DNA from: Mallotus nudiflorus
Taxonomy: Eukaryota; Streptophyta; Magnoliopsida; Malpighiales; Euphorbiaceae
Length of the DNA stretch: 64,000 nt
NCBI GenBank assembly: GCA_947683625.1
Contig: CANTUR010000166.1
Location: 3,875,001-3,939,000 of the forward strand
Direction: 5' to 3'
The position numbers and the translations under genes are program-made. The notes under the pieces were generated by a model, which saw only the letters and a list, made by a program, of their open reading frames with translations, did not search any database and was not told the DNA's origin. Positions 1-12,153 of the stretch are shown piece after piece (within the stretch, counting starts at the first letter, position 1; each line of letters begins with the position of its first letter).

Positions 1-1094
1 GTAGAATATGTTATCGACATCCATACTTTGAATAAATATAAATTTTATTATGCTATATCATATTAATTATTAATTATTATTATTATTATAGAGTATATAT
101 ATTTTCATACATATAAATGCAATTGCTAATTGTTATTAATGGATGTTGTATATTTTAATATAAATTTCATTATTCTATTTATAATAAATATTTTAGAGGA
201 TTGCCGTAGAATGTGCACCTAGTGGGTCACATTAGAATGATGTGCGCACCAGTACGTTAAAATATTAGGATTGATGCTATGAAATTTAATGATGTGAGAT
301 TGGAATAATTGATTATTGAGATTTATGGTAAAAGAGTGGTGTGATTGTGGAAGCTCGGTTGACCGAGTGTATCGGGGTCAATCACGCCAACAGTGAGATT
401 GTAGGTGCTCGGTTGATTTTGTGTCTCGTTACCAGTCTACTATCAAAAAATTAAGAAGAGAAATATTTTGGAATTAAGTGAGCTTATTGACTAATGAAGT
501 TCAGTGATCGAGGTTGTGAAATATTTTAGAGTTCTGCTCCGATTCTTTCTCCACCCAAAATTCTTATGCATTTAGTATTAAAATAAAAGTGAATTTTTAG
601 CATTTATATGAAATGCATGTATATATAAATAAATATTTATATTAATTATTATATTAATACTTGAGTGTCTACATATTTAGGTTGCGTGTATATATATTAT
701 AATAATTTACTCAATGAGATCTGACTCCCCTCAATATTTTTTTCAGGATCTTCTACTTTAGATCTCCTTATTAGATTTATTCATCGGACTCTTTCCTCCC
801 CGGCCGATTTATGTAAATATTGAATAATTGTTTTTCTTGTATTTTAGTAAACGCTGCAGTAGTAATGTATTCCTGTTATTGTATTAGACAGTATTTCTGT
901 ATTTAAAGATTTGTATGAATATATTTTATTATGATATAATATAGATTTCTCTTATATTAATTAAAGTTTTAATTATGAGATATTTTTATATTATGTTGCT
1001 TGTGTTTTTATTTTAAAACTTGCTAAGGGTTTCAAATTTATGAGAATTTTTATTCTCTAGCGCCAGTCATGACTCTCTGATTTGAATTGTGACG
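1..1094 (+). repeat. 3' third of a 3.3-kb LTR family (copy A)
   Basis: This stretch aligns by eye with the last third of the two full-length solo LTRs at 33925-37251 and 50357-53638. Shared landmarks are the 'gtgctacctagtgggcag' block (here 'gtgcacctagtgggtcac'), the doubled 'gctcggttgac' module, and the closing 'agcgcc.gtcatg...gtgac'. The end is placed at about 1094, where similarity to the other copies stops. The start lies outside the window. It is the most diverged of the three copies. No coding sequence is visible. Confidence 0.8.
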
Positions 1095-1590
1095 TATATA
1101 TACTCTAATACTAATATAATAATTTTAAATCTAATCTTATCATAACTAAAAAATTATGGTAATAAAAATTAAATTTATAACTAATTTTATTATAATTAAT
1201 TTTTTTTTTCATTTGGGGAATGGTACTAAACGCTCTATGTAAATTTTATTATTTATATATATATCCTATAATTTAAATTTTTCACTAATAAAATATATTA
1301 AAATATAAATAAATTATGTTAAAATTTTGACACATGTTTATCTTCATGATTCAATATAATTCTAAAAATTTACAATACTTTTCTATTAAAAATATTATAT
1401 ATTCCTTTTATGTAATTTATTTTTGTTTTATATTTCATTTAAAAATCTAAGTAGATGAAGTTTTAAGAAATTTTATAGGGTTTAAATTTTATTAGATGAG
1501 ATTTAAAGAAGTTATATGAATCTAAAATTTTATTTGACAGGTGTGTTATTAAGAAGTCACTTTGGTGGTAATATTGCTTATTATAATTTG
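1095..1590. other. AT-rich intergenic DNA, no gene recognised
   Basis: Very AT-rich sequence with homopolymer runs and short stop-filled frames. I see no conserved domain, RNA gene or repeat boundary here. Confidence 0.6.
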
Positions 1591-1599
1591 ATCTTCTTC

Positions 1600-1895
1600 T
1601 TACCTTACTACTCGCACTCGTTGTCGTGATAAAAAAGTTACTGAAGGTATTCCATTTTTTATTTTTTTAAAAAAATTTTCGTAACTTGGTACATTAAATT
1701 GTTACCTGATTTTGTGTTTTTTTTTTGCACAGGATATGCTTTTAGAAATTTGCGTGATAACTCTGCTACTATTGCAGTGCTTGGCCAAAAACTCAAGACG
1801 GTGCCATTGCGAATGGAGAAGCCTCGAATTCAAAGCGAAAAGGCACAACTATTGATGACATGTTGACAGAATTAGTTGAACGGCTTTGTGCTAAG
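1600..1895 (+). pseudogene. two-exon gene remnant of unknown function
   Basis: The frame ending at 1646 reads ...TRTRCRDKKVTE and stops at a GAAG|GTATTC donor. A pyrimidine-rich tract ending TTGCACAG leads into a second exon at 1733. Joining them keeps the frame (TEG-YAFRNLRDNSATIAVLGQK). The exon then needs a frame change to continue as QDGAIANGEASNSKRKG and TTIDDMLTELVERLCAK before an AAG|GTTTGA donor at 1895/1896. The intron would be 86 bp (1647-1732). I do not recognise the protein and see no flanking exons. It is probably a broken or captured gene piece. The matching intron phase is the main support. Confidence 0.35.
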
Positions 1896-4800
1896 GTTTG
1901 AATACATTTTATAGAATTGCAATTGCTAGCCATTAACTTCTGGTTATATTTGTTATCATGCTTTATTCATAATATTTGAACAGAATGTAGCTAAAGAACC
2001 CATAAGATAATTATATATATAAATATAAAATTTTTATTTAATCTATGTAGATATAAATATATAAATGCTGAATTTTGAAATTATTTAATCTTATTTCATA
2101 TGTTGAGGAAACACCCTTAAAACTTTACGTATAAAATCATTACATTTTTTATAATTTTTTAAAAATAATTAATTTTTTTTTATTTCAACAATAATGCTCC
2201 CTTTATCTTCCATTCCATTTAAGATATATATTTTTTATTTGACATGTAAAATAGCAGAGAATTACTTTTATCACCAATTTTAATCTCATAATTTTTCTAT
2301 CTCTTCCTCAGAAATTTTTAAATCTTTTTCCGCAACAAAATTATGCTCTTAATAATTTTTTTCTTATTTATCAATTACCCTTAAAACTTGTACGTTCTAC
2401 AATTTTTTATTGCAAAAACTTTTGTATTCTTATATAAGATTTTAGTTCTTCATTACTATTCTTAATATATATAAAATTTCTGTATAAATTTTATTTTTTC
2501 TATTTGTCTATAAATAATTTAAATTTATATCAATAAAAATATATTAATAATTAGTTTACACAACGCGTAAATTTACGACTAGTTAACAATTAATTACTGT
2601 GAGAAAATAAATGTTGGGAAATTTTTTCCCTTTGTGATTCCATTTAACTTGACTCCAAAATAATTGAAGTCCTTATAACTGCTGAATATGAAAAGTATCA
2701 AATGCAATAATAATAAAAATAATAATTAATTACTGTAACAAACTCTTTAGCTTATAGATTAATCAACGTGAAAATTAGTGGGTTTTGCTTTACTCTGTTC
2801 ATTAATTAATTTTGTGATCTAGAATCTTAATCAACTCCTTTTTTATAATCTTTCTTTGGTGTAAAAATTATTAAAAGGATAGCATTTTTTATATGAGTAC
2901 TCGTGTGTGGAGCTTTGCCACCTTATGCTAATCAAGGTTCAAAAGTGTTGAATTGGTCTACTGTACCAATGGTGGAAAACACCTTCAAATAAGAACAAAC
3001 AATTCAATAAAATTAAATCAGAAAACACAACAAGATTTAGAGTTGCTGCAACAACACACTCTACTCTAAAAAGCATGCTACATATATATATAGGAACATG
3101 CTAAAAGTTGTACTTTCATCATGTGATATATGCAGAGTGTAATTTATCATGATATGTACAAATGCAAACCTGAAATGGACCTACATGTTTAGAAACTAGG
3201 CTCGTTTCATGTTTCATAAACAGATTAATTAAATTTAAAAAATAAATTAATAGTTGTAAATTATAAAAAAAATTATAAATTGTAATAGATGTTGCTGGTA
3301 GCGATATCATACATAAGAAAAAAATAATTTATTTTAATTATAATTTTATTTTTGTTAGGATAATTAAATTAGAGGTGTGATGTTTTGATAATTTTGTTGA
3401 GGTGTTCATATTGCTAGGCACGGGTGTTAAACATTTTCAAAATTTATATATGTTGGCCGTTGCTTATACGTTGTTTCAGTAGTTGATTAAAATGGACAAT
3501 CAATTTTGTGGGCCTCATGTAATGATTAATGGAATGAGCATGTATAAGCCCTGTCTTAACTCCAATCCCAAATAATTAGTACTGTTGATTATTTTTTCTG
3601 TGTTTTGCTTAATGCACGGTTGCATGTGTTATAGGGACATGATGGTTTTCTAAATCAGCTGTTCATAATTATGTGCAAGGATCACATGTTGAACCAAGCT
3701 TGAGCCCAACTCAATTGCCAGGTTACATAATTGGCATGAGCCATGATACTCCAATTTCCAACATTTCAACTACTAAGAAAGTAGTCAAATGATAATTTAT
3801 CTCTTATAATATTTTAAGGTATAAATTTTAATTTTTATCTTTGTAAATTTAAAAGGAGTGATTGTCCTCTATTATACAATTCATTTGTATTAAAGTTATA
3901 CGACTTTTCAATTTTTTTTAAAAAGTTTCTATCTTTTTATTCTTTTGTTAGATGGAATCCATTTATGTAAAATCTTTTGCTCAAATACAGAAAGAAAAAG
4001 AAAAGATAATTTTCTAGCATACCAAACAGGCAAAGAGCAAGATGAAATCCTATATGGGTTGAAGTGGTTTAAACCACAACGTACAACCTGTAAATTAAGT
4101 AATAAAGTTACCTACTAATTTTTGGTGGAAGTTTGGTGCACTAAAATGACTGCTATGGCTTGATTCAAGGTGAAAAGGACACTTTGGCAACTACATCAAA
4201 CGAAAGTAAAAACAGTAAAAGTATTATATATCCCTGGAAAAATCACAAAAATTAGTGGCCTACAACGTTAATATGCATGAGAGAAAGACAAGTTTTTCAT
4301 CTCAAGAACTTAGACAAGACAAGACCCTAATTAATTGAGGCCTGAACCATGTCATCAATCAAGAAATCAATAAGGACAAAAATAATTGAGTATGGTTACG
4401 TGCAATGAACAATGAAAAAGTTTGGTGGCTTAACTAGCGACTGGCTATTAGTAATCCTCTCCCGTGTTATTTCGTCAATATCTATATATATAGCTGTAAT
4501 GGCTGATTTTGTATCCATTTCTTTTGGCCAACTCAGTGAAAACAATTGACTTGAGTAAAATTATATATGGTCTTTTAATATATACATATATATTATTTTT
4601 GTCATAATTTTTTCTTTTGGAATTTTTTTGTCATAAATTAAGTTTCAGTAAAATGAAAAATACAATTTTTATCTATCAATTAAATTTTATTAACCCGCGT
4701 TATTTTGTTCTAACAATCAAAATTCTTATAAAAATTACAGGAACCATAGATCGATTTCTTCTTCCCATCTTCCAGCCAAAATTATAATAGACAAAAAAAA

Positions 4801-4901
4801 AAAAGTTAAGCACAATTAAAAAAAACTAAAAAAAAAAAAGAAACCAGCTAGCTTCTCTTAACAACAATAATGATAAGTGTTGATATATATATATATATAT
4901 A
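1896..4901. other. AT-rich intergenic DNA, no gene recognised
   Basis: About 3 kb of AT-rich sequence with short, stop-filled frames, A-runs (4793-4840) and a short TA run at 4886-4901. No domain, RNA gene or element ends were found. Confidence 0.6.
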
Positions 4902-6545
4902 TTCAAAATTGCATTGTACAAAATGTGGCAGTTCATTTCCTTGAGTAATTTTTTTTTTCAGATGGTTGGTGCATGGTTGTTTGATGTAGAAAATTGGTAA
5001 TTGAGCTGTAGTCATCAGTTGACATGGACAGAATGCGAATCCAAGGGAAGGGAGACCATGCACAACACAACAGCACCAAAAGTTGAAGTCCTCGAAGATT
5101 ATAAGAACAGTGAAATGCATTACTCACCATTTTTTTTTAAGTATAATGATACACGTTGCAATTCGTTAGTTGCCATAAATATTATCTTTAGTTCTTTTAA
5201 AATTACAATCTAAATTTCTATAAAAAAATTTTTTCTTTCATTTTTTACTCCCAATATAGGAGAACTATCGGATATTTTTAAAATTTCTCCCCGTGAGATA
5301 TAATTTCTTGTTATGTGACTTAAATATTAAACTATATAACGGAATTAGTCACTTTTTTAAATAATAATTATAAAATTTAAATTTTACATTTCATGATATT
5401 TTTTGAGATAAATTATCACTTACTGGCCGGATTACTTACATTTTTACACATCATTAGTTAATTAATTATATTCCTATTTATTAGTTTTAACGTGTACTTT
5501 TATGGGAGATTCTTATTTTATATTCCTTAATGCATTAATTACTTACTTGGCTAATTGTTAATTGGGCTGTGCAGTCACAAACAAGAAAAGTACAAGAAAG
5601 ATAATCTCAAAACCTAGTCCATGAATTCAGGAAATCCATTTTTCATTTTTCATGCAACTTGTAAAACCACCCAAATAATAATAATAATAACAATAAAAGA
5701 ACATGGCAAAGACAAAAAACAGAAACTTCCAATCCATGCCGAAACCCTCTTCCCCATATTCATCTTCAGAAAATTGAACAATATTTAAAATTTATTGGTT
5801 TATCAAATGGAGTAGTTTGATGTCTTAAGTCACTGTGCATTAATGCCCTGGTCTTCCTAGACAACAATATCTTGGCAACATATCTTTCAGGGATATGGTC
5901 AAATGAATTCCATATTTGAAATGGTTATGTGAAGCTTTCTAAAGTCAATTACTCTCAAACAATTCCATGAAAGTTTCAGATGGAAATGATTGTGTTAGCT
6001 ACTTAAATTCAAACCCTTACAAGTTGAATGATGAATCAACTTAGCTCAGCGAGCTCCCCAATCATATACTTTCTGACTAGCTTTAGCATGCTGGTTTACT
6101 AATATAAAGTGCATCTGAAGTTCAGATTTGACCCAAAAACAAGGCTTAGTTATTGCGACATCAGTGTGAAAATTCTTGACGGGTTAATCAGGATTTTCCT
6201 TTTCTAATCCTTGTCATCAAGCCCATTATGAAAGTTTTGGTGAACAGCCAACATACTGGACTTCAAATCATCAAAAAAATTTGTGGCCATTTTTTGTGGA
6301 ATCAGCCAGCAAAATACGTTACTAGGAAGTCCAATCTTCAAAATCAAGTACCATTATAACACAGCTTTAGTACCTGTTTATCATAACAGGACAGCAACAT
6401 GTAACTGTGAAGAAGTCCAAGAGCTCCAAGCTAGAAATTATCAATAAAACAGAAAAGCACTCTTGAATCTAATTCCTGCTGCAGGTAATATTGACATCTA
6501 TTTCATGAATTCAAGCTGACATAGGTGGTCTATATGGAGTGCCTG
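4902..6545 (+). repeat. duplicated intergenic block, copy 1 (mate at 27227-28311)
   Basis: This block matches 27227-28311 in the same orientation over several segments: the 'gatggttggtgcatggtt' stretch, the 'cctagtccatgaattcagg' stretch and the 'aatcaagtaccattata' stretch. Relative to the mate it has about 306 bp extra (5125-5430, between two ATTACT words) and about 418 bp extra (near 5892-6309, both edges ending in CAG). It lacks the SINE present in the mate, so it serves as the empty site. It is noncoding as far as I can see and lies just downstream of the 3' end of the sacsin-like pseudogene. Confidence 0.85.
5125..5436. other. 306-bp segment absent from the mate copy, flanked by ATTACT
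   Basis: ATTACT occurs at 5119-5124 and again at 5431-5436. The mate copy has a single ATTACT at the equivalent point. The pattern fits either an insertion with a 6-bp target duplication here, or a deletion between direct repeats in the mate. The ends show no clear inverted repeat, so it is not assigned to a transposon family. Confidence 0.5.
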
Positions 6546-6655
6546 CTTTGTAATATTGAACATAATATATGGAAGAATCTAAGAAGCTTCTACAGCTTCA
6601 AGTCATCCTAATTATCACTTAAGTTAAAACAAAGTTTAGGCCCAGAATGGAGCTG

Positions 6656-6724
<69 letters not shown>

Positions 6725-6955
6725 ACACACACATTTTCATTTATAATACTACCGAATATATACAGAGACCATGATTTGCTCGTTCATAATTCACGAACTC
6801 CATTATGGTACTTTTACACACACAAAGAGCAATTAACAGTTGACACTAGAGGCCTATATGTACCATCTAACATGTCAGGATCATATGCAAAGATTTAGCC
6901 AAATTACCTGTCCTGAACATAAAAAAAAAAAACAAAAAACACCAGGATCATCAAA
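6546..6955. other. 3' flank of the sacsin-like pseudogene with a TA microsatellite
   Basis: There is no gene here. A long TA run (about 6658-6720, continuing as interrupted TA to 6725 and followed by CA repeats to 6733) dominates the segment. The rest is probably the downstream flank of the minus-strand pseudogene. Confidence 0.55.
6658..6725. repeat. (TA)n microsatellite
   Basis: About 30 TA units with one TT interruption near the end, followed by a short CA run. Confidence 0.95.
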
Positions 6956-7265
6956 TTATTTGCACTGCTTCTTGCATGAAGGTAGTGCTGAAGGTGCTGG
7001 CAGCAGTGAACTGGATCGTGCTCTTTTGTGGAGAACAGGTGCAGACTCTCCAGAAGTAGGAAATTCAGTGAAAAAGAATTCCTTGTCTTCCTTGCATAGC
7101 TCCAATTTTGCTTTTCTGAGCAAGAAGTTTACAGCCACTTCACTGAAGTCGAACCGAAATGCCATCTATCAAGTGAGCTCTTTCTGGGGCCAATAAACCT
7201 TCAGCAATTTCTTGAGCAAAAGAAGACACAAACTCTATATTGTTCCTTCTACATTCATAATTTGA
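6956..7265 (-). pseudogene. sacsin-like ATPase pseudogene, C-terminal exon piece
   Basis: Read from 7265 downwards, this encodes a segment with IEFVSSFAQEIAEGL, then, after a one-base frame change near 7167, MAFRFDFSEVAVNFLLRKA and KLELCKEDKEFFFTEFPTS, ending at a TAA at 6956-6958. From memory of the family, plant sacsin-like GHKL proteins end with an 'EGLLW...LAFxLDFxEEAVxFLMKxKNL...EDEEF' region, so this is taken as the C-terminus of the gene whose 5' part lies at 12629-18271. A Reina-like element separates the two. The matching strand and order, and the 5-bp target duplication on either side of the element, support the join. It is not functional. Confidence 0.7.
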
Positions 7266-7270
7266 TCTAC
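7266..7270. other. target-site duplication TCTAC (left)
   Basis: TCTAC immediately precedes the left LTR. The same five bases follow the right LTR at 12624-12628. Confidence 0.8.
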
Positions 7271-7746
7271 TAATATAGCGGAAGAGTGATAACATAAAAA
7301 ATTAGTATTCGTTGAATCGCATAAGATTATCAAATACTAATTTTCTATAATATGCAATTCGCAAACTCAGAAAATAGGTATTAAAATTCAAAGAATTTTA
7401 AAAAATTAAAGGAAAATCGAATTCTATTATTCATAATGACAGCCAAAGTCTCTAAAATAAAGCTTAAATAGGGAAAAAACCATAAAAAAAAAATTCCAAA
7501 CAAAATAGGAAGAAAGTCCGAAAACAACTAAAACAGAAAATTGTCATTTTGGAGGTTTAAACAATTGAATTTGCTAGAAAAACAATGGAGTTCACAAGCA
7601 AAGCTATGACTTGTGATCATTTGGCCGATTCCAATTAAATTGGTCTCTTGTCTCGTGAAAATCTGAAACTTCAAAGTTGCTGAAAATTACGATAATGTCA
7701 CTGATGCAATTTTTCATAATTTTCCATAAATCAAATTGCTTGTTTT
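7271..7746 (-). repeat. 3' LTR of the Reina-like element
   Basis: It aligns with 12154-12623 along its length, with shared 'tagcggaagagtgataaca' near the left edge and 'tttttcataattttc' near the right. An 8-bp extra piece lies near 7725-7732. On the element's strand it ends in TATTA where the other LTR ends in TGTCA, a difference of two transitions. The right edge is good to a few bases. Confidence 0.8.
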
Positions 7747-9462
7747 TCGATGCTTGCATAATTCTCCTTAGGGTGGACAGAATTCGCCCATGAATCTGAC
7801 TCGTTGGAAGAATCACCTACATAGGAAATCAAATGCTTAAAATTAAAAACATCCGCAATACGAATGTGATTAGACAACTTCAAACAGTAGACATTAGGAT
7901 TGATCTTCTCGATGACTTCTACTAGTCCAATCTTCTTGGCAGATAGCTTGTTATATTCACCTGTAGGAAACCTCTCCTTGGTAAGGACAACCCACACATA
8001 ATTCCTCATATCGAACTTGATATGTCGCATTTTCTTGTCAACAACCTGCTTATATTTAGAGGCAGTTTTGATCAAATTATCATGGATAGCTTTATGAACT
8101 TCTTGTAATCCACTAACAAAATTTTCTGCCTTGCCATGAACCCTTATTTTTTTCTTGAAGAGGAATCAAATATAGCGATCTTCTTGGTACCACATAATAC
8201 ACCACAGCAAAAAGGCTAAATCCATTGCTTCGATTGACGGCAAGATTATGAGCGAACTCTGCTTGACATAGCTTCTGATTGCAGCTCTTCACATGTTCAC
8301 CCATTAATTAGTAGATTACTTAAAGACTGATTCACCACCTCAGTTTGTGGATAATAGGCATTGCTGAAACTAAGCTGCATATTCACCATTTTTCATAAGC
8401 TGTGCCAAAAATGACTAAGGAACCTGGTATCTCAATTAGACACAATAGATATAGGCAACCCATGCAGTCTATAAATTTTCTTAAAGAACAACTGAGCAAC
8501 ATAAACAACATCTATGATTTTCTTACATGGAATAAAATGCACCATTTTTGAAAATCGATTAACTGCCACAAATATAGAATCATTACCTCGCTATGTGTGT
8601 GATAATCCTAGCATAAAATCCATGTTGAGCTCCACCTAAGGTTGCGAAGGGACTAACAATGGCATATACAAACTCGCATTAGATGCTGTTCCTTTAAAAA
8701 CCTGGAAAATCCAACATAGCTGCACCAGTTTTTCCACCTCTTTATGAATGGTAGGCCAAAAATAAAGAGCCTGCACTAATTGCACAGTCCTGTCTCATCC
8801 CACGTGCCCTATACCGTGTAATTCTTTAATAATTTTCAAACACAAACTGCAATTTGGGACACATAACTGATTACCTTTAAACAGAAATCCTTCCTGCAAT
8901 AGGAAATCTGTTCTCTCCCCTACTTTAACCTTAGCCATAATAGCAGAGAAACATGGGTTAGTGTCAAGTAATTTTGTAAAGGAATCAAAACTAGGTACCT
9001 CAATGGACATTTGAGCCAATAAACTCTTTTGTCTGCTTAATGCATCAGCCACCCTGTTAGTAGCACCCGACTTATGCTTCACCACAAAGGTAAATCTCTG
9101 AAGGTAAGCAACCCAACTAGCATGTCTCACAGAAATTTTATCTTACCGGTGTAAATGCTTTAATACTTTATGATCTGTATACAAGATAAACTCCCGCTAA
9201 AATAAGTAATGATGCCAATGCTTAATTGCTTGAACCACAACATAGAATTTGACATCATAGGTGCTATAACGTAATCTAGGCCCCGATAAATTCTCATTAA
9301 AATACGCTACTAGCTTGTTGTTTTGATTCAGAATAGCCCCAATTCCAACCTTAGAAGTTTCTGACTGCAGTTCAAAAGGTTGATGAAGTTAGGAAACACT
9401 AAAATAGGAGCTATAATAAGGCATAATTTGATAAACTCAAATGCCTTTTCCGCCTCATTTGT
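7747..9462 (-). pseudogene. RNase H and integrase remains of the Reina-like element
   Basis: From right to left the frames give the end of RNase H (YLQRFTFVVKHKSGATNRVA with DALSRQ, near 9000-9110), the start of the integrase zinc-binding region (IIKELHGIGHVG near 8800), a decayed catalytic core (8140-8780) and a C-terminal segment (7810-8075) with MRHIKFDMRNYVWVVLTKER and KINPNVYCLKLSNHIRI. These are the usual order and motifs of Ty3/Gypsy pol. Stops and frame changes split it into at least four pieces, so no working integrase can be made. No chromodomain was recognised after the C-terminal segment. Confidence 0.75.
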
Positions 9463-10404
9463 CTACACAAACTTTCCCACTAGCCTCATGCAATCAGTAA
9501 TAAGTGCTATAATGCTGCTAAAATGCAGAATAAAATGCCTATAAAATGAAGCCAACCTATGGAAACTCCTCACCTCAGTAATGGTAGTAGGTTTTGGCCA
9601 ACATTTCACAGCCTCTACCTTTGACTCATTTACCTGCAATCCCTTACCCGACACAACATAGCCAAGAAACAACACATTAGCAGTAAAAAATACACACTTC
9701 TTAATGGTTTCATAGAACTTCTCCCTGTGCAGCATAGTGAGAACACCTCGCAACTGACTAAGGTGCTCATCCGGGTTAGCACTATAAATCAAAATATCAT
9801 CAAAGTATACAACAATGCACTTACTAATCAAAGGCCTCAAAATCTTATTCATAACACACATGAAAGTGCTTGGTGCATTCAATAATCCAAATGGCATAAC
9901 TAGCCATTCATGCAATCCCTCCTTTGTCTTGAAGGTTGTTTTCCATTCATCGCTAGCTTGAATCCGAATTTGATGATAACCACTTTTCAAATCTAGTTTA
10001 GTAAAAATTATGGCCCCACTAAGCTGATCAATTAAGTCATTAAGTCTAGGAGTAGAAAAGCGATACTTGACAGTTATTTTGTTAATGGCTCGACTATCAA
10101 TGCACATCTGCCAAGAACCATCCTTCTTTGGTGTTAGAAGGGCTGGTATAACATAAGGACTCAAGCTCTCCCAAATGTATCCTCTAGCTAGAAACTCTTC
10201 CACTTGCCTCTTTAACTCTTCATGCTCAGTAGGACTCATCCTATAGTGTGGTCGATTTGGCAAGGTTGCACCTAGTTCAAGGTCAATTTGATGTTGGATA
10301 TTCCTCATAGGAGGTAACCCTTTAAGTAATTCTTCTGAAAATAAATCACTAAACTCTTCCAAAAGGGGTAAAACTACATCAGGAACTACTACCTTCTTAT
10401 CCAC
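9463..10404 (-). pseudogene. reverse transcriptase (pol) of the Reina-like element
   Basis: An open stretch of 313 codons holds most of a Ty3/Gypsy reverse transcriptase: the leader LPPMRNIQHQIDLELGA, the finger region ALLTPKKDGSWQMCIDSRAI, KLDLKSGYHQIRI, the MPFGLLNAP loop and the catalytic YFDDILIYS box. These match the family order and spacing. The frame runs into RNase H and then stops after LITDCMRLVGKFV. As the piece of a polyprotein with broken gag and integrase it is counted as a remnant, though this domain is the best preserved coding stretch of the element. Confidence 0.85.
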
Positions 10405-12121
10405 TATCTTTCCAAAGAGGATATAAACAACTTCAGATTTCTATACTACGCTGTCAAATTGTGCTAGATTATTAATAAACTAACGCAGCCGTTGTTGTCT
10501 TCTTGTACCTGTTTAGGCTGATCACGATCCTCACTCCCTCAAACATGAAACTGTAAGTATTGTTCTTTCCATTATGAGTTACGTCTTTATCAAATTACCA
10601 CGGCTATCCCAATAACAAATGACATGCATCCATGACTATCACATCATATCAAACATCATCTTTATATTTTGCCTCAATAGAAAAGGAAACCAAGGCACGC
10701 TTTGACACTGTTACCTCACCCCCTTTTTTAGCCATGCTAATTTGTATTACAGTTGGAATCTCCAGTTTTTGGACAGACCACCTCTGCTACAATTATATTC
10801 TTACAACTACCTCCATCGACCATAAATATGCATACTTTGCCCTTAATAGTGCAGTTGGATTGAAAATTATTATTTTATAGCCAATCATTATTAGCAGCTC
10901 TAGGTGTTAGGTAGGATCTCCGCACGACCAAAGTAGCCCCTACATCACCAGTCGCGATCTCCTCATCAACAGAATCTGGATCAAATACTAGGTCATCGGT
11001 TATGTCAGCTACATCTTCATCTTCATATTACTTATTTGTCTCAACAAACATCACCCTTTTTCCTTTCTTCTTATATTTAGCCTGCTTGTGACCTACTTCT
11101 CCACACGCAAAGCACTTAATACCACTACTCGAGCTAGCCTTTTGTGCAGTGGTTGGTACTGCCCCGGTTTTAGTCACAACATCGTTTTGGGTTATCTAGC
11201 CAGTCACACGGCTAACATTACTATCGCCTCCTGCACTTCTGATTCCAGAGGCCTGCAGAAAACCACTTGTTTGTCGCCTCTTGATCTATAATGACCGTTG
11301 GTGCGTTGCGAAAATTGACAAAGGATTAAACATATTGACTGTTTGTGCGATTTGTTCCCTTAAACCTCCAATATACCTAACAATCAATTAGTCCTCTGTC
11401 TTATGCACATTATTGTGAGCAATTAATTAATAAAATTTGGTGGTGTAATAATCAACTGAATGGTTTCCTTGCCTTAAATCTGCAGACGCTGATACATTAA
11501 ACATTAATAATTAAAAGGACGGAACGTAGCACACATTTGTTTCTTCATCTTCTTTCAAGTCATAATTTTTAACTTCCTCAATTGGACTCGCGTCTGTTTA
11601 ATTTGCTGCCACTAAGCCATTGCTCAATCTCGAAATCTTGTGGCCATTAATGGTACTCATTGGCCTTCTGGCACCCCTTTAAACTCTAAGATCTTTTCCA
11701 CCGTGGCTAACCAATCAAGGAATTCTTCTGGTTGTAAGGTACCACAAAATTCAGGGATTTTAGTTCGCATACCTGCCTCCCACTATCTCCTATCATCATT
11801 CTCGGCCTGCTGTCATTGACTTCTACATGGTACATCATCATAACGATCACTATAGTCATCTTCATCATCATTTCCTTCAGTAAAAGGATTGGCTTGATCA
11901 TCAATGTTAGGGACCCATCACTGATTTGGTTGCCCCCTATGTTGATTGACTAGCAGCTTGCCTATTCTTTCCGTGAGATGTTCCATGAAGGTGTTAATCT
12001 GTTGATCCATCTGCTCCATTCGCTGTTCGAACCACTGCTTAAGGCGATGTAGGTCATCATGCTCATAAACCTCTTTTACATGTTGCTGTTATGGTTGTTG
12101 CTGTTGTCTTCTGCGAGACAT
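10405..12121 (-). pseudogene. gag and protease remains of the Reina-like element
   Basis: An ATG at 12119-12121 begins MSRRRQQQQP and then meets an in-frame stop. Further on come a charged segment (LKQWFEQRMEQMDQQINTF) and, near 11060-11110, a zinc knuckle reading CFACGEVGHKQAKY, in which the last cysteine of the CCHC motif has become tyrosine. The protease lies between about 10450 and 10950 and is too decayed to show its active site with certainty. Numerous stops make the whole region non-coding today. Confidence 0.65.
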
Positions 12122-12137
12122 CTTGTCTGAGGAGCAC

Positions 12138-12150
12138 AACTCTGATACCA
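12138..12150 (-). other. primer-binding site, initiator Met tRNA type
   Basis: On the minus strand this reads TGGTATCAGAG, three bases after the 5' LTR end. This is the usual start of a site complementary to the 3' end of initiator methionine tRNA. Confidence 0.85.
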
Positions 12151-12153
12151 AAC

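Noticed and set aside
5892..6309. Transposon insertion in copy 1 of the duplicated block
   Set aside because: No inverted ends or clear target duplication; a deletion in copy 2 is as likely.
6647..6898. Reading frame through the TA run (repeated Tyr-Ile)
   Set aside because: It is the translation of a microsatellite with no domain.
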